A stretch of DNA of 64,000 nucleotides, from NCBI GenBank assembly GCA_008360975.2, contig CM039211.1, positions 67,608,565-67,672,564 of the forward strand, written 5' to 3'. The stretch's first letter is position 1. Each line of letters begins with the position of its first letter. The notes beneath the pieces were generated by a model. It saw only the letters and a list, made by a program, of their open reading frames with translations. It had not been told where the DNA came from and searched no databases. The DNA is from Lichenostomus cassidix. Lineage: Eukaryota > Chordata > Aves > Passeriformes > Meliphagidae. A program made the translations under genes and the position numbers. Below are positions 1 through 14,134 of this stretch, in pieces.

Positions 1-3000
1 TTTCTAGTTCTAGACTCTTGTTAGGAGAGAAAAGATTTCTAGCTCTGTGTTTGGCCTCAGACTCTGCAATGAATGTGATCATGTTTTTCAGGGGTGGCGG
101 ATTTATGAAGAACTGTGAGGATGATTACATCGTTTAGCTTAAAAAATATTTGTCATTTAAATGAGAACATAGACATCTGTTGGTTTTGAGCATAATTTGA
201 TGAATTTGGCATCTGGGTTGCATGTTACATGGAAAAGCTGCAAGGACAGACATACCATTAACATCAGACAGGCTGGGCAAACATACTAAAAAAACAGCCT
301 AAAACCCCAAATACTAATACTTTCCCAATGCAGCAGTATACAGATTTACCAGTGTGAATGAATATTGTTCTGCTAGTATATTTCTTATTTCATGCTTCAT
401 TTTCTCTTCTCCCAGAGCTAGAAGTGTCATAAAGTGTTTTGCATTCTAAGTACTAGGGATGTAGTGTAGAGACAGTATTTGCCATGTTCTGAGAAACAGA
501 AGGCACACAATGAAATTTAAAAAATTGAATAGACAGTTACACCTCTACCATTTCACAAAAGAAATTGGCAAAAAGTAAACATGTGGGCATTGGGAAGAAA
601 CTGTGTCCTTATGTGGATGACTTCTTTTTTCTTCCGCCGTGCATCACAACTGAGAGATGCACTTGCCATAGTCAGGTCTGTACTTACTTAGGCTTTGCAT
701 ATTACCCTTCACAGCAGTTAATAATATTTAGGTTCAGCCTAGCTATCAAGAGGCAGGGAAAGAAAAAAAATGCAGTAAAGAAGTGGCTCAGCTTCTCTCA
801 AATGGGCTTTAATTGAGCTTTTTGTGATGAAAAGCTAATGCTGTTTCCCAGAGATGACTAATTCTGTGTTCCAGTTGTTAACTGAAGAGATAGGACTGTA
901 GTTAGGGACAGCTTGTACCGAAATATGGTAGCAGGCATTTGGTTGTTGACTAAAGGTTTTAAATATATTAAGTTATGCTGGAGGGGGAGGAAGAAAAAAC
1001 TATCTATTTTTGTTACAGGTTGTACACTTAGCTGTAACAAATAGGAACACTATAGATGGTGGTAGACAAATATTTTTAACATGGCTGTTTCCTGCCCTAG
1101 TTCTTGGAACAGGAAGTAAACATCTGTATCAGAGAGGATTTGCTATTACCACTGATAATTGCAATGATTCTCTTCTATGAAAGCTACTTAACTCCAACAG
1201 CATATTTAACTACGTATTTTAACATATTTGTACGGCGTGCATACAAATAAGGTCTATTTTCAGTAGTATTCTATACTTCATTTCTGCATTTATCAGCTGT
1301 AATACATTCCAAGTACTTCTGTATATCACTGAAATGAAAGATTTTACTGCAACTTAAGAATGAACATTTATGCTTCCAGTTTCCTCTGTTTTTTTTTGTA
1401 TGCCAAGGTTTCTTCAATCTAAATAAGGTGAGATGCAGAAAAAGATAGTCCCAGAGACCAGTGGTGTTCAAAATACTGGTGTCTGAAAATGTTGCCTCAG
1501 ATTAGTAAGCTTATTCAGGCAGAACAAATGAGAACCAAAAATGCAGATTCTCTCAATAAGTCTGCATTTCATCTCTTGCTGAAGCAGGGAACATTACTAG
1601 ATCTCATGTTTCTCTGCCTGATTAGCTGTGTCTGGAAAAAAGTGAGCCTTTCCTGCTGTTGAGTTAGAGGTATCTGCTTTAGCAGTCACAAAGGAAATGT
1701 GAAGAATTTGGGCTTTTAAAAAGGGTCATAATGTTTATTTGTGAATACCTTGTGCTTGGAGCTGGGGAATTTCTCTTCTTGCAAGAGTTGCAGTCTAGGA
1801 AGTGGCATATTGGCAGTTGGGTTAATTTTCTTCTTATACTACAAGCTGGAAGATATTTAGCTCCTAGAACACTACTTAAGTTTAAATGTTGGGTTTTTTT
1901 TTACCCCTCTATTTTACAGCCTTCGAAACTCTGGCATATTATAGGCTCAAAAAGTCACACAAGAGTGGATGGATGTCTCTCAATGTAGTATAAATGGAAG
2001 GGGCTCTGTTCGTGAAAAAGGAAAACACAGGAAAATCTTTGTATCAGTTCCTGCATGGCTGAGTCTGTAGGGAACTTCAAAGGTCTTGCATCTGAGGAAA
2101 GTGATGACATGAAGAAAGTGTTCTGTGTGGAAGATCACGTAGAGATCAAGAGAATTGGAAACGAAGTCAGCAAAGTAATATTTCTAAAGAAAGCCTTGCG
2201 TAAGAGAGAAAACAGAAGATAAGTTGGAAACTATGCCTAATATGAAAGGTTTTAGGAACAGAAGGCATGAAGGTGAGAGCTGAAGGAGGAACGAAAAGGA
2301 ACAGTTATAGCCATAAATATGTGATGATGACTGTAGCAGGACATGAAGTGAAAGAGAAGCTGGTTTTGCAGGACTGAGTGAGGATCATGAATTCCTGTGT
2401 AAGGTGCTGGGCAGAGAAGTGTTACATCGCTGACGAGGTGTACCTGTGAAATCCAGGGGCACGTGCTTGTACTGGGGGCAGTTCTCCTCTTCCTTTAACA
2501 TTCCCCTCAGGGATGTGTGCACAGCCCTTCTGATTTGGCACTGATTCCAGCAGAGGCTGCGTATCTGAGTTAAACTCTGCATCAACAGGCCTGCTGTAAG
2601 CATCAAGCCTCACTAATAGAGCTATTTCCAGCTCTCCTAGTTTTGAACAAGGTGGCTCTTCCTCCCGATCAGTATGCTGCTGAGCTGCATGGCCTATGGC
2701 TATGTAGGCTGAAAATATTCTGAAGAAGTCCGAACTTCACCATTCATCTTTGAGAGGTGACTGAAACTCCTTGTCCCTGTCCATCCATTTCAACACCAAA
2801 ACTTTCACTGAAGATAAAAATTTGTGTTAAACATAATTCAGAGCCTTATAATAAAACATGTCATGTGGTTAACCTTTAATACAATGTAGCATTTAAAGAA
2901 TAGTTTGCATCTTTTGCTGGTAAATTACTACATAAATATTTAGATTAGGTGTGAATAGGAATGTGGCATTATTTATGGCTCCATATTTCTCTGGCATTTC

Positions 3001-6000
3001 AGATGCATGGTTGTTTTGCTCCTTAATAAATGCAGACATTAAAAGAACAAGCATACACAAAGTGCTAATTTTAAAGCTTTGCAGCTCAGGGGAGAAAAAT
3101 CTCCCCATGTTTTGTTAGAGCTGCTTGTCGTCTCCTGTTGCACAATAGAGAGAAATTGTACAAAACGCTAGAAGTTGCATTTAGCTCCTTTATTTCTGAT
3201 TCTTGTCGTGGAGTGACATGTCTCACCTGCTAGTGCAGATTGGTAGCAGAGCAGTCTGTCAGATCTGAAGATGTTTTGGTTCTGTTCCTTCTTGCTTCAG
3301 AGGCAGATGTGTTGTGGTATGGTTACTGCTTTAATTTTTGTCCCTATTTTGCTTCAGTTCTTTCTCACCTTAATCCTTGCAAGGGGATGGCAAGAATATA
3401 TGAAATGTCTTACTCATGAAAACTTGGAAAAAATTCCTTTTATCCTGGTTTAGCTAGGGATTGGATGTCAGGGAGGCTGCCCAGAAACTTATAGCAGCAG
3501 TATGGGGTGCAACAGTTCAGAGAATGGACCTGCATGCTCTTGTGGAAGAACTCTCAGCTCTGATACACGTGGGTTCTCCTACTTTTGTGAAGTCCTGTAA
3601 ATCACATGCCTTGTCTGTAGCTTGGCTTCCCCCATGTGATCTTCCCTGTTGAGTGAACATTCAGGGATGATGGCAGTAAGTCTGTTAATGCCTGTGAGGT
3701 GTTGAGATATTGCAATGATGAAGGTTTCTGGCAGTTAGCACAGGAATAAGTTTCCATTTGTGATGGAAGAGTTATGGGTGTTTCCTTGATCTGTTGAAAT
3801 TAAGGAAAAGTACTAAGAATTCTGCTGAAGTTTTGGCTTCTAAATTAAACCTGTACAAAAGTAGTTAATTCTTTGGGGGCTATTACTCCTCCATAGTCTC
3901 CATGATGTTTATCAGTGAGAAAATTTGACTAAATGTTCAATGCTTTTGTGCCCTTTACTTGTCTTCTGTTTTGAGCTTCTGGGAGGAAAACAGCTCTCTA
4001 GATTTATTTATTTGTTTTTTAAATTTTATTAGGATCCATTTCCTGAAAGCCAGTCACTTCTAGTCCAGGGTCCTTGCAAGGTATTCACAAACATTAATTA
4101 TTCTTTCTTACTTGTTGGCAGAAAATAGGCATTCCCATTTTGCTTGGCATGCAGGTTACTAAGATCACCTATTGGTCTGGAAAATACCCCTAATTTCTTT
4201 GATTTTTCTAGGCCATTTTTCTATAAAACCTCTTAGTATTCGGCATTTTTTCCCCATTTCCTTACATTGCATTTGGGTTTGATGGCTCAGAAATTTATTA
4301 TAACCAAGGGAATGTATTTTACAAGGAGGCCTGTTCCATTCCTGACTTGACTAAGCTCTTCTAAGCATCCGTGGTGATCCCTGCATTATCAGCAGTGGCT
4401 GTATGCATGGAGTCATCTCACTGTGATTCTGACTGCATTGCAATAAGTAAAGAACTTGCCAAAGAACTATTTGCTTACTCAAATATTAATCCTGTGAGAG
4501 GAGGATATCTGAAAGTATCATTTTCTTGCTGCCAGTAACTGTCTTTATGCAAACTCTTTTCAGCTATTTTTTTCTTCTGATGAGCACTTTTTAGCTTAGA
4601 TTCAGGAATTCCTGTCTTCAGGACTAACAGCCCTCCAGCACTGATATCCTCAAGGCTAACACTTAGCAATGTTTCTCTATGATGAATGGAGAGCTATAGT
4701 GGGAGGGGAAAAAAAGTCATAGCTATGGAGAAGAGGTTTTCCATCTTCCCCACCAATATCTTATACTTCCTTGGTCCATACACATCCGCTGGATGTCTTG
4801 GTATGCTCCTTGTAAGAAGTCAAGAACGCCTCCAGAATGTCAGCTATTCTTCCGTGGTAACAAATCCGAGGATTTAGTGATGAGTGTTTTTTCTTGTAGG
4901 AGGTTGTCAACTTCCTAAACCTCATGACTGTCTTTACCTGAAAGCATGTACAATTCCAAAAATTCTAAATTTCAGTGTGAATGGGTCAGTGTCACTCTGG
5001 GCATGTCCTGGTGAGATGCATTTTCTGATATAAAATTAATCAGCCAGCGTAAACATCTTTATCTCCAAGAACAGTAGAAAAAATTCCAAGAGCTGTACAT
5101 TTGACCCCTGGAAGTCAAGTCATTGCTAGCAGTACTTCCCAGGAGAATTGTTCCAGGTCATTCATTTGCTTTCTCTTCAATAAATATTAACCATTTGATT
5201 TGAAAACCTTTTTGTTACCACAGCCTAGCTTCAGAAAGTCAAGTGTGAGGGGAAAAGGCATTTTGTAAACATGCTTTCTAACAACTTACAAAGGGTAGCA
5301 ATTCTCTTCAGATGGTTGGAGGAGAGCTATCTTCACTGCTCTTAGCATGTTTTCATATGTTTGACTTAGTAATTGTAGTATGGTGAGAACATAAAACATA
5401 ACTGTGTTAACGTTCAGTGTTACAATACTGCCACAAGCATGTGGCAAAGTGTCAGGGTAGGATAAGCAAACAGCAATACTCACCCGCCCAAAGTGTCACA
5501 ATGTCCAGAACCCTGTAGTTCGAAACTGCAGTCAGAATGTTTGTCTATGCTTGATAGCACTGGATGGTGTTGGTGGTGTTGTTGTTTTTAGGAATTTGTT
5601 TAGGTGAGTCCCTATAAACATTTGCAGCTTCCTGTGAGAACAGTTCCACATCTTAGGGGGAACTCAGGAGGGCTTGCAAACACCTGAATCTGTTCAGTTG
5701 CAGGTGGGTATTCTCTGTCCTGAGAAGCTTGTAAGCTCCTAACAGTTTGTTAGAATAAGGGCCAACCTGCACCCTTCCGTCTACCGAGAACATAAAAACA
5801 GATACATTTTCCTCCCCTTCATATAATTTTATTCTGGTCTGCCCTGGTACATCCATGGACACAAAGGAATGTAATCTGGGGAGGTGTTGTTGCACTGTTC
5901 TTACCTTACAGCTTCCATTTCTTTGATCATCCAGATCTGAAGATCTTTAAAATGCCTCTTAATCTGGGGAGCTGTGGGTCACTTTCCCTACTTCTACATC

Positions 6001-7824
6001 TCAGATTGCCAGGAGGAAAGGATATCATTATTTGTCAGGCTGGGAAGGTAGACGTTTCCTATCTTATGTAAATGGTCTGGATGTGAGGGAACTGAAATCA
6101 AGAAATGAAATCCAGAGTGTTGACAAAACAAATGATTTTTGATTTTTCATTCCTTCCAGTTTTAGACAGCCCTGTTTACCTACCCATATCTCTAATTTTG
6201 AGTTGTGAGGCTTATTTTTGAGTCCTGTTACTGCAAAAAAGCCTATCACCAGGAAGAGCAGCAGAACACACCCAGTTTCAGGCAATACTGTTTGAGACCT
6301 GGAGTGCTGTAAATGATGTAGAAATGTGCATGTATTAATGAGGGGTATAATAGGTTTGAGTGAAAGTGGGAGATAAGATGTGTTAATCTTGTATATTAAA
6401 TAGTCCTACAACAATGAACCTAATAATGAGGCTGTTATTAAATCTTTCCTTTACTGGCCTCAGTTCAGTAAAACCAGTGCTTCTTGGTTTGGCATGCATA
6501 AAGCCAGATTTTGCAAAAAAGGACCAACTTCCGGAGGCCTTTGTAATTTTGAAGTACTTACCTCATCAGAGATGTGTACAGCACGTGGTGCAAAAGATCT
6601 TTCCATCATGGAATATTTTCCCTTTTTTGGGCTTGGGGACACCTCCCTTAATATTATTGTGCTAGTATAGAGTCTGTTTTGACCTCAACTCTCTCTTAGC
6701 AAAAGGAGCACTGTGTTTCTTTTATCTACATTGTGCAAACAGATTGAGTTCTAACGAGGTTAGAAAGACTGTCAAAATAGCAATAGTTTTACAGGAAAAA
6801 ATGAAAATATCTAGAATGATCTGTGATTTTTACATTCAGTACTCTTCTAGCTATAGCACTGAAGGCAGTTCCATGAGAAGGGCAAAATTTCTTGGCTCAC
6901 TGGTATTTATTATTTTTCTGTTTTCGTCCAGCAGCATTTGCAGATTTTTATCTTGTCTTTTGCACCATTTGCCAATAGTCAGATTAAAATCTGCATGCTG
7001 CTGTCTTGATTATGTTCTAGTTTAAAAGGAAGAAATAAGAAAGTTTGAATACCCAAACCTAATGCCTACTGTGGAAGATACGGAGTGGTAACCATGTTAG
7101 GAAACAGCGAACAAAAACTTCCCCTAGCATCCCCTTTTCCTTTCCAATAAGGACCCAAACGAGGAATTTCTCATTCTGAAGATGGTGGGAGCTTGGCTGA
7201 AGGAGTCTGCCTTTCTCCATCAGCATTATTCCTATTTGAGGGTAAGGAAAAGGTTCAGTGAGAGACATCAAGCAAATATATAAAATTAGGAGCAATGATT
7301 GATTGTTTCCTGCAAGGAAGCAACAAGACAGACACCACTGTGTATTCTCAGGTGATCCCTGTTCTGATAGTAACCAAGACCAAACCTGATTAGCTTAGCT
7401 ATAAAATGAGTTGATGTTTTGTGATCTTACATTCTCATTCCCTGCGAAGCAGACACCTTTTTAATTTACTATGCATGTTCTTTAATTGAGATGGAGGTGC
7501 TGTAGCTCTGCTCTCAGTAAGTTCAGCTTTTACATTCCATTTCTCTTTTGCCTCTTCATCCCCTTTTTGTCCACGCATCTAACTCTGAGCTCACATTTAT
7601 CCTATTAAATAACTCCTCTTACTGTGTCTAAACATAAGAGGCTGAGCATCTTTTCTCAGATACCTCAATTCCCACCTATGCCTCCTCGGGCTTCTGCCAG
7701 GAGCTCCATTGTCAAATTAGAGTAAGGAACATGTCTGTTTTAATATTGAGTAGTACTGAAATGACAAATGGCTTTGTGTAAACGGTAACGGTGGCTACTG
7801 TGCAAGATTTTTTAATTCTCACAA
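1..7824. other. Upstream intron of KIAA1328, first segment: no gene seen
   Basis: This is AT-rich unique-looking sequence with frequent stops in all six frames. The open frames are all under 95 codons and resemble no protein I know. I searched by eye for the coiled-coil segment that precedes exon A in hinderin and did not find it, so the preceding exon is probably upstream of the window. I saw no recognisable transposon here. Confidence 0.6.
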
Positions 7825-8345
7825 AGGCCTGCGACTAAAACAGCAAGCACTCCCAGTGATGAGTATTTCACATAAAGCCGTGACTGCCTCTGCGGATGGG
7901 GGAGAGTGCAATTTGAGGAAGAACAGTAGCAGGAGGATTGCACGGTGGATTTTCACGTTTGAAAGCGATGCTTTAGATCCCTTTTCTGTAAGAAAATGAA
8001 CCTGAGCGGTTTCCCGGGAGCCGCAATACCCGGAGCGGCCACAGGGTGGCGGCACAGCCCCACTTTTGGCTGGCCCGGCGGTCAGCGCCGCTGCCGCTCT
8101 GCAGATGCACATATGGCACAATATTATCATTTTATGGTTACAATTATGAGCAATTTGATAGAAAATGAAAGCTAAATTATGCAGTGTTCCTTTTATTTGT
8201 TTAATTTTGCGCTCCAAATATGTGGAAGGAAAAATAGCTCCGGTTTTGTGTGGGTGGTGGTAGGTACAATGCTTCCTTTTGGCTTCGTGTTCCCACTCGG
8301 CGCAGGTTGTGATTGTTTTCTTTCGTACATGGTGAAGCGTGTGGA
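7825..8345. promoter_or_regulatory. CpG-enriched intronic patch, possible regulatory element
   Basis: CpG is rare across the window, but 8006-8098 holds 11 CpG dinucleotides in a GC-rich core, with further scattered CpGs from 7829 to 8340. The core is followed by an AT-rich stretch (about 8103-8180) with the look of conserved noncoding DNA. It is too short for a classic promoter CpG island and lies within an intron, about 8.7 kb upstream of exon A. An enhancer or a minor promoter would be compatible. Function is inference. A - strand open frame of 132 codons spans it but has no recognisable domain. Confidence 0.35.
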
Positions 8346-11300
8346 GTTGTTCTCAGGTGCTGGGACTGTTTTGCACAGAAATTGTGTATGTCTGAATCTC
8401 CAGGCTCCATTCTTCCATAAAAAATGCATGGTACGTTTACTGGCAGGCAGACAAAGATAAGTAACAAGTTCCTTCGCAGTTTCCAGTGCAAGAGGCTGGG
8501 TGGCTGTGCCGTTTAAGCAAATGCCGAAGGAAGTCTTTAAATTCAGAAAGTCACTGTAGTCATTGGCAGAGCTCCCCCGAAAGGAGCAAGTATGTTCTAA
8601 ACAAATTCCTTCTTACCAGTCTGGAAAATCTCCTGCTATCACAGTTCTTAAGCTAAAAGTCAAAATTTTCATAGCCCATGCCAGGATCAGTATCTTGTTA
8701 CAATGATCTGTGTGGTCTGTATTTCATGTATGCAGGTTCTTAGTTTTTTCTCTCATCAGAACCCTTATGTTCATTATTACAAAAATGCATGTTTTTGCCA
8801 GTATATATAGTGGCATGATTTGTCTTTTGTGTGTTATGTCCTTCCTTTTCAGTAAAAGAAAGTTGTCTGTAAAACAAATCTTTATTTTTTTTTCATTTCC
8901 TGGTAAGTATCCTATTGTTTGTATTAATGAAGGTAAGGCTGAAGATGTGCTTTCCACTTGGAATAGAAAATGTGAGCTCTGAGATGGTATTTGCATTTAT
9001 CGATCCAGGCACATCTGCTGGCATACGATGGCGTGTGATATTTTTGTCCTTACCCACCTTTGAACCAGAGAACATAGCAGATAAGCTGTCCAGTTTGATT
9101 GGCATATCCTGTGGAAAGGATTTTCAATATGTAGGATCAAATCCCATACCCTAAACTGTTTTTGCATTTTGAAAGTCTGTTAGAGACTTCTCTGAGTTCA
9201 TCTGCTATATTGGGAATTAGTTCTAGGTTTAAATGCTTTTCTTGCTCTCATCAAATCATATGGGCTATCTTTTTCTTTGGCCAATTTTAGATGCACTATA
9301 TTTGTATTGTGCATCTCAATATTTTTCAGAGTGTTAAAGTGAACTTGGGAATTTCATCATCTGTGTGGATCAGAGCATCTTGGTAGATGATAAAAAACTT
9401 AGGCTGTCTGTAAAGGAAATTACAGAATTACAAGTACTAGGATAAATCATGCTGGTGAATTTAGCCAGGCTAGGAAATCTTGTATCTTTTATTGCATTTT
9501 TTTCAGGACCAGTTTTAACAGTGGCTGTACAGGTGCTATAGGTGGAAACAGAAAGATTATTTTTTGAAAACAACTCTTCTAGCTGTTTAGGAAACTGTGT
9601 TTTTTATTTCTGTTCACCCTTGACATCAGTGAGTCCAGAGACTAGATTTGAATTTGTTGTTTTACATGTGCTTCCTGAAAGCTCTGAAGGACTGCCCTGG
9701 CTTTGTCCCTAACTTTCTTAACTCAGTCGCTTTTCTTTAGGTAGGTAACCATAACTTAACTAATTTGTATGCACCAAATGCAGTCTCGGCTCACTTCAAA
9801 GTGTAATCAAGTCATGAACTAATTACAATACCATATTCCCAAAGAATGTAAATTTAATTTCCCTTCAAACAGAATGGGAATGTATTAAGCAATTCCTTTA
9901 TATGAGAGCTGTGGCATTCAACAACATAATGCTGATGCTTCAAACAGAAGTGAAGTTCTTAACTTTTGTGGACCTTGTGACCTTTTTCCCTATGCATCTT
10001 CCCTTTTTATTCTTGCATCTTGAGTTAATTTACTGACTGGATAACAACATTAAAATATTCAAGTGTAAATTAAAATGTAACTGTTGGGCTTCAGATTGGA
10101 GATCACTCTGTCTTATTGTATGTGACTTGCTTCTTTATAGTGCTTTCAGAATTGTGCTTCCTAAGGCATTTGGATCAGAAGGAAATTGTGTTTTGAATTG
10201 AAGGCTCATAAGGTTCAGACTCTCACCAGATGATTTCTTTAATACATCGAAAAGTGGATGTGCAGAAAGTTCCCTACAGGTTCTTAGCATCACTGTGCCA
10301 GGGAGTCCACATAAACTCAGTTATATAAGAACGAGCGAAGTGAAGTTGTTCATAAAACATTTTATTACCTTCAGTCTTTGCAGCAACTTCAGAGTTTAGA
10401 TAATAAACCTTCATAGAAGTTACTAGTCTCTACCCTGTCTCAGAACAATGATTCACATAGAGTCAAACCACTTATTTTATTTCTCTTAATTTTAAAGGCA
10501 GAAGAAGCATGTTAGGGTTGACTTTGATCTGTGCCTGGATAGTCTGATTTCCAAAATGCAGTCCTGTTGCTCTTCTGAGATGAGATTGTCAAAGCACAGG
10601 ACTGTATGTATTAAACACAAGTAGTATTTTAAAATTAAATGTGGGTCAGCTTCCAATGAAGTATGTAATTGTTAAATGCTAAAGGAAAGAGCTTAGAATA
10701 TCTTAGTTTATATTTTAAAGTGTTCTTTTTAGATGTTAATTCATTAATACCAGCAGTTTATTTTTATTCATATGACTTTTCATATGTAAGTAGTTGAAGC
10801 TGCATTATTTTAATCCTTTCTTTGGTTAGGAAGAAAAAAGCCTGCAGGTGGAAATCAGAATGACATACATATTGCTTCTTTCCCAAAAGGCACGGTATCT
10901 CTCCTATTGATATGCAAAATATTAAGGCAGAAAATAAACCCCATTGCTTTACGTGTCAAAATACTGTGCAAAATACATGCTTGGGTGATGCATGAAAAAA
11001 AAGTGGGTCCACTTCAAACTGAGCGCACTTGTAGTGGAATTTGTCATGAGTCTGTCCTGGGTCTTTGGGGCTCTGCAGACCATAAATTTGGTTCCCGTGT
11101 ACTATGCATGTTTAGATGTATCTTGATCCTTAGCTGTAGCTACAGGGATAGCACTGTTTGGAGACCCAGCCACATGGGTCTTAGCCTTTGCCTCAGTTTG
11201 GTGAAATGCTTTCTTACTCTTGCAGTATTCTTTAAAGTAATTTTTGGGCTGCTGAGTACCTCTGCAGTGAAATGTGGTCGTAGCACATGGTGCCAAAGTT

Positions 11301-14105
11301 ACGGATGCAGTGGTGTGTCTGTTAAACAGCTGTGAGCTTGCTGTGACATCCTTTGAGTGCCAAGCGTGGTCCAGCTGCATTCTGGAAGTGCTGTATCGTT
11401 GCTGCTGCTGGCAAAAAAGGAAAAAAAAGAAAACCCAAACCCCAAACAAACTCCACAAAAACATCAAAGCAAGATAAGTTAGATGAGGCATGTTGAGCTT
11501 GATGGTGTTTTGCTGGGACTGTGCGTGGCTCCTTGAATGGGTCTGGCACACACACCTGGTTGGAAAGGCATGCAGATAAGTTCAGGTCTGCCTGCAATTT
11601 ATCTGAATAGATTTTTCTTGGGAAACCAAAGACCTCTCAGTGCTCAGTGTAGCTTCAGCAACCCACTGTCTGTGGCACTTTCTCAGCATCTCCTTCCTTG
11701 TCTAACTTTCTTTGCAGCATTTGTCTTCAAGGGACTACCTGAGGCAGTGAAGAGAGTTGAGTCTTTGCTGAATCTGCCAACATGATGATAACTAGTCAGG
11801 TTTCTAGGTGCATGTCCTTAAGTGGGAATTTAAAAAGACCAGTGTTTTGTGGCTGCTGGGTCATGATTTCAGATGTCAAAAAACCTTCTACATCACATGC
11901 TGAAATCACATCACTGAAAGTTTCTTGTATCTCTACTGCAAAGTTGCAGTTAATGCTGTCTGATTTAAATTCCAATCCAATTCATGTGCATTTGACTTTT
12001 TCTTTCCTTTGATTGCTTTATTCATCTTTGCATATCTCTGTAATAGCTCTGAGTCTCTAGAGAATCTTCCATTGGATATGGGAGCTGATGGGATTGCAGC
12101 ATCTTGTGGCTGAAGATGGAGATTCAGCTCTTGTGCTCTCTTCTGGCCATGGATCAGAGAATGCAGCCCTGAGTGAAAGGACAGTCTAAACTGAAGCTAC
12201 AGGCCAGGACTAAGGGAATGAGTCATCATTGGGCATCTTGTTTGATGCTTGGGAGGTCTATTAGGGCTTTTCTGCATGGGTGAATGCAGGAAAAGTCGTA
12301 CTCTGAGCTAATCAGGTGCAAGATGAATCTGGTCTGTTAGTGCTGTGCCTGAGCTGTACTAACTTACCCTGCAGCTGCAAGACTAGTGTCCTGGGGCTGG
12401 CTTGTGGAGTGTGGACCTGCTGGGCTGCACCTGTTTGCTCAGACATGCCCAAAGACTCCCTGTGACACAATTTTCCCGTGTGTAAAAATGGAACAGTAGA
12501 CCTGCTGCCTGATTATTTGCAGATTATTTTTGCTGCCTGTCCCAAAAATAATCTTGGCAAACCAGTGAGGAAAGTGACACTAGGAGGTGAGTTCTCACAA
12601 ACACTTTGAAAATACAGAAGGGCCATTGTTATTAGGTTGATTGCAAAGAATCTCATTAGCTGTGTTCTCTTCCCTTGCTAGTAGCTTCTAGAAAAGTTGT
12701 TTCCAGCCTCAGTTTGCTGTGATCAGAAGCTGCTTTGAATGTATTTTTTCTTCAAATAAAGTGAGATAAAACTAAACATTTCTTCTTAAACAATAAAGGC
12801 CCCCCAAAAATGTTCTTTTTAAGGAGAAGGTTCTCTGTCTTCTAGTTTGGTTGTCTTTCTCCCTCTGAAAAGTGACAAAAGAAAAGCAGAACTTCAGCAA
12901 ATAGTCCTCATGGAGTAGCGTGGTGTTGGCTTCATTTGGAAACCTGGAGCTCAAGAGACCAGTGGTTGTTTGAATTGCTGTAGCATCAATATTGCTCACA
13001 GAAGGATGTGGAGGCTCATGTGTAGAATTCAAGAGCTTCTTAGGTAGATGCTGGATGCTCTAAACTAAAACATTTAGATTTTAAGCTGGGCTTCACTTAT
13101 ATTCAAAGTGGCAGGGGAGGCAGTGGACTGGGAACAGTGCAGGAGATCAGTGGGTGTGCTAGAGACTGGACCTTCCCCTCCCAGTTTCTGGGGAAGCAGG
13201 AACTGTAGCTGTAGTTGATGTGGTCATGGAGCAGACTTAAAAGCCTGAGTATTAAGAGTGGAAATGAAGGGAGAGTGGGATTGAGACTTTGCAAGGTGGA
13301 TAAACATTCCCAGACTGGTGAGTGCTGCTGTAAGAGGTGTCCTCTGCTCCCAGCTCTCACTCCCACTGCTTGCCTCCTACTGGATCTTGTGCCTGACTGT
13401 CTCTTTGCCTTGCTGCATCAGTTTGCTCAGCCCTGTATGATGTGGAGGGGGCTGCAGAGCTGGTGTGAATGGAAGGAGGGAGTGGGAGAGTATCTTTGGA
13501 AGCAGTTGAGCATTAGGTTGGCTGTGCCTTCTTGTGAAGCTTTGCCCCGAAGGAAAAGCTCTTTATTCCCTGCCTGGCTCCCTGGGCATTCTCCCTTGGC
13601 TTCTGTAGGCGTGTCACCGCTGTGTGCTGGCAGCCCCTCTTCTCAAAGCCAGCTATCTCCACTGAGGTTATTATCTCTTACGAGCCATAAATGAGCTCTT
13701 AATTCTTTGACTTACATTCAGTGAAAAAAAAAATTAACTAATTTATTCTATAAAATATGTACTACTTGCAGTATGACACGTAAATGTGGCTGTTGAAATC
13801 CTAACCTTTGCATTTCTAATTTTGATTTATTTTTTTGTTTCCCCTCTCCACGTACAACCTTAATACTTTACTAATAAACTGCATAAAAAGTATTACTCTA
13901 ATACATTCAAATGCATATTTCTTGGACATAAAACTACCATTCAGTGAAATGCCAAGTACCACTTCTCCCACGTAACTAACATCTTGCAAATCCAATATTT
14001 GTGCTCCTGAACACATGAAGAATTACCTAATGTGTGCGTTTAGTTATATTACCTTTTTTTGTAAATCTGTAGGACTTACCCTATACTGTTTTTTCAACCT
14101 TACAA

Positions 14106-14134
14106 CTGCTTTTTTTTTTTTTAAAAAAAAGCAG
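14106..14134. repeat. Perfect 12-bp inverted repeat built on T and A runs
   Basis: A ctgc followed by 13 T runs straight into 8 A followed by gcag. This can form a 12-bp perfect stem with a 5-nt T loop. It may be a chance outcome of low-complexity sequence. Confidence 0.7.

Noticed and set aside
7819..8217. Open frame of 132 codons on - over the CpG-rich patch
   Set aside because: The length follows from GC-rich sequence with few stops. There is no domain and no convincing start.
11102..11551. Open frame of 149 codons on - with overlapping + frames
   Set aside because: Several open frames on both strands overlap the same bases, and none resembles a known protein.
13215..13694. Open frame of 159 codons on +
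   Set aside because: It has no recognisable domain, irregular composition and no splice or promoter context. One open frame of this length is expected by chance in a 64-kb window.
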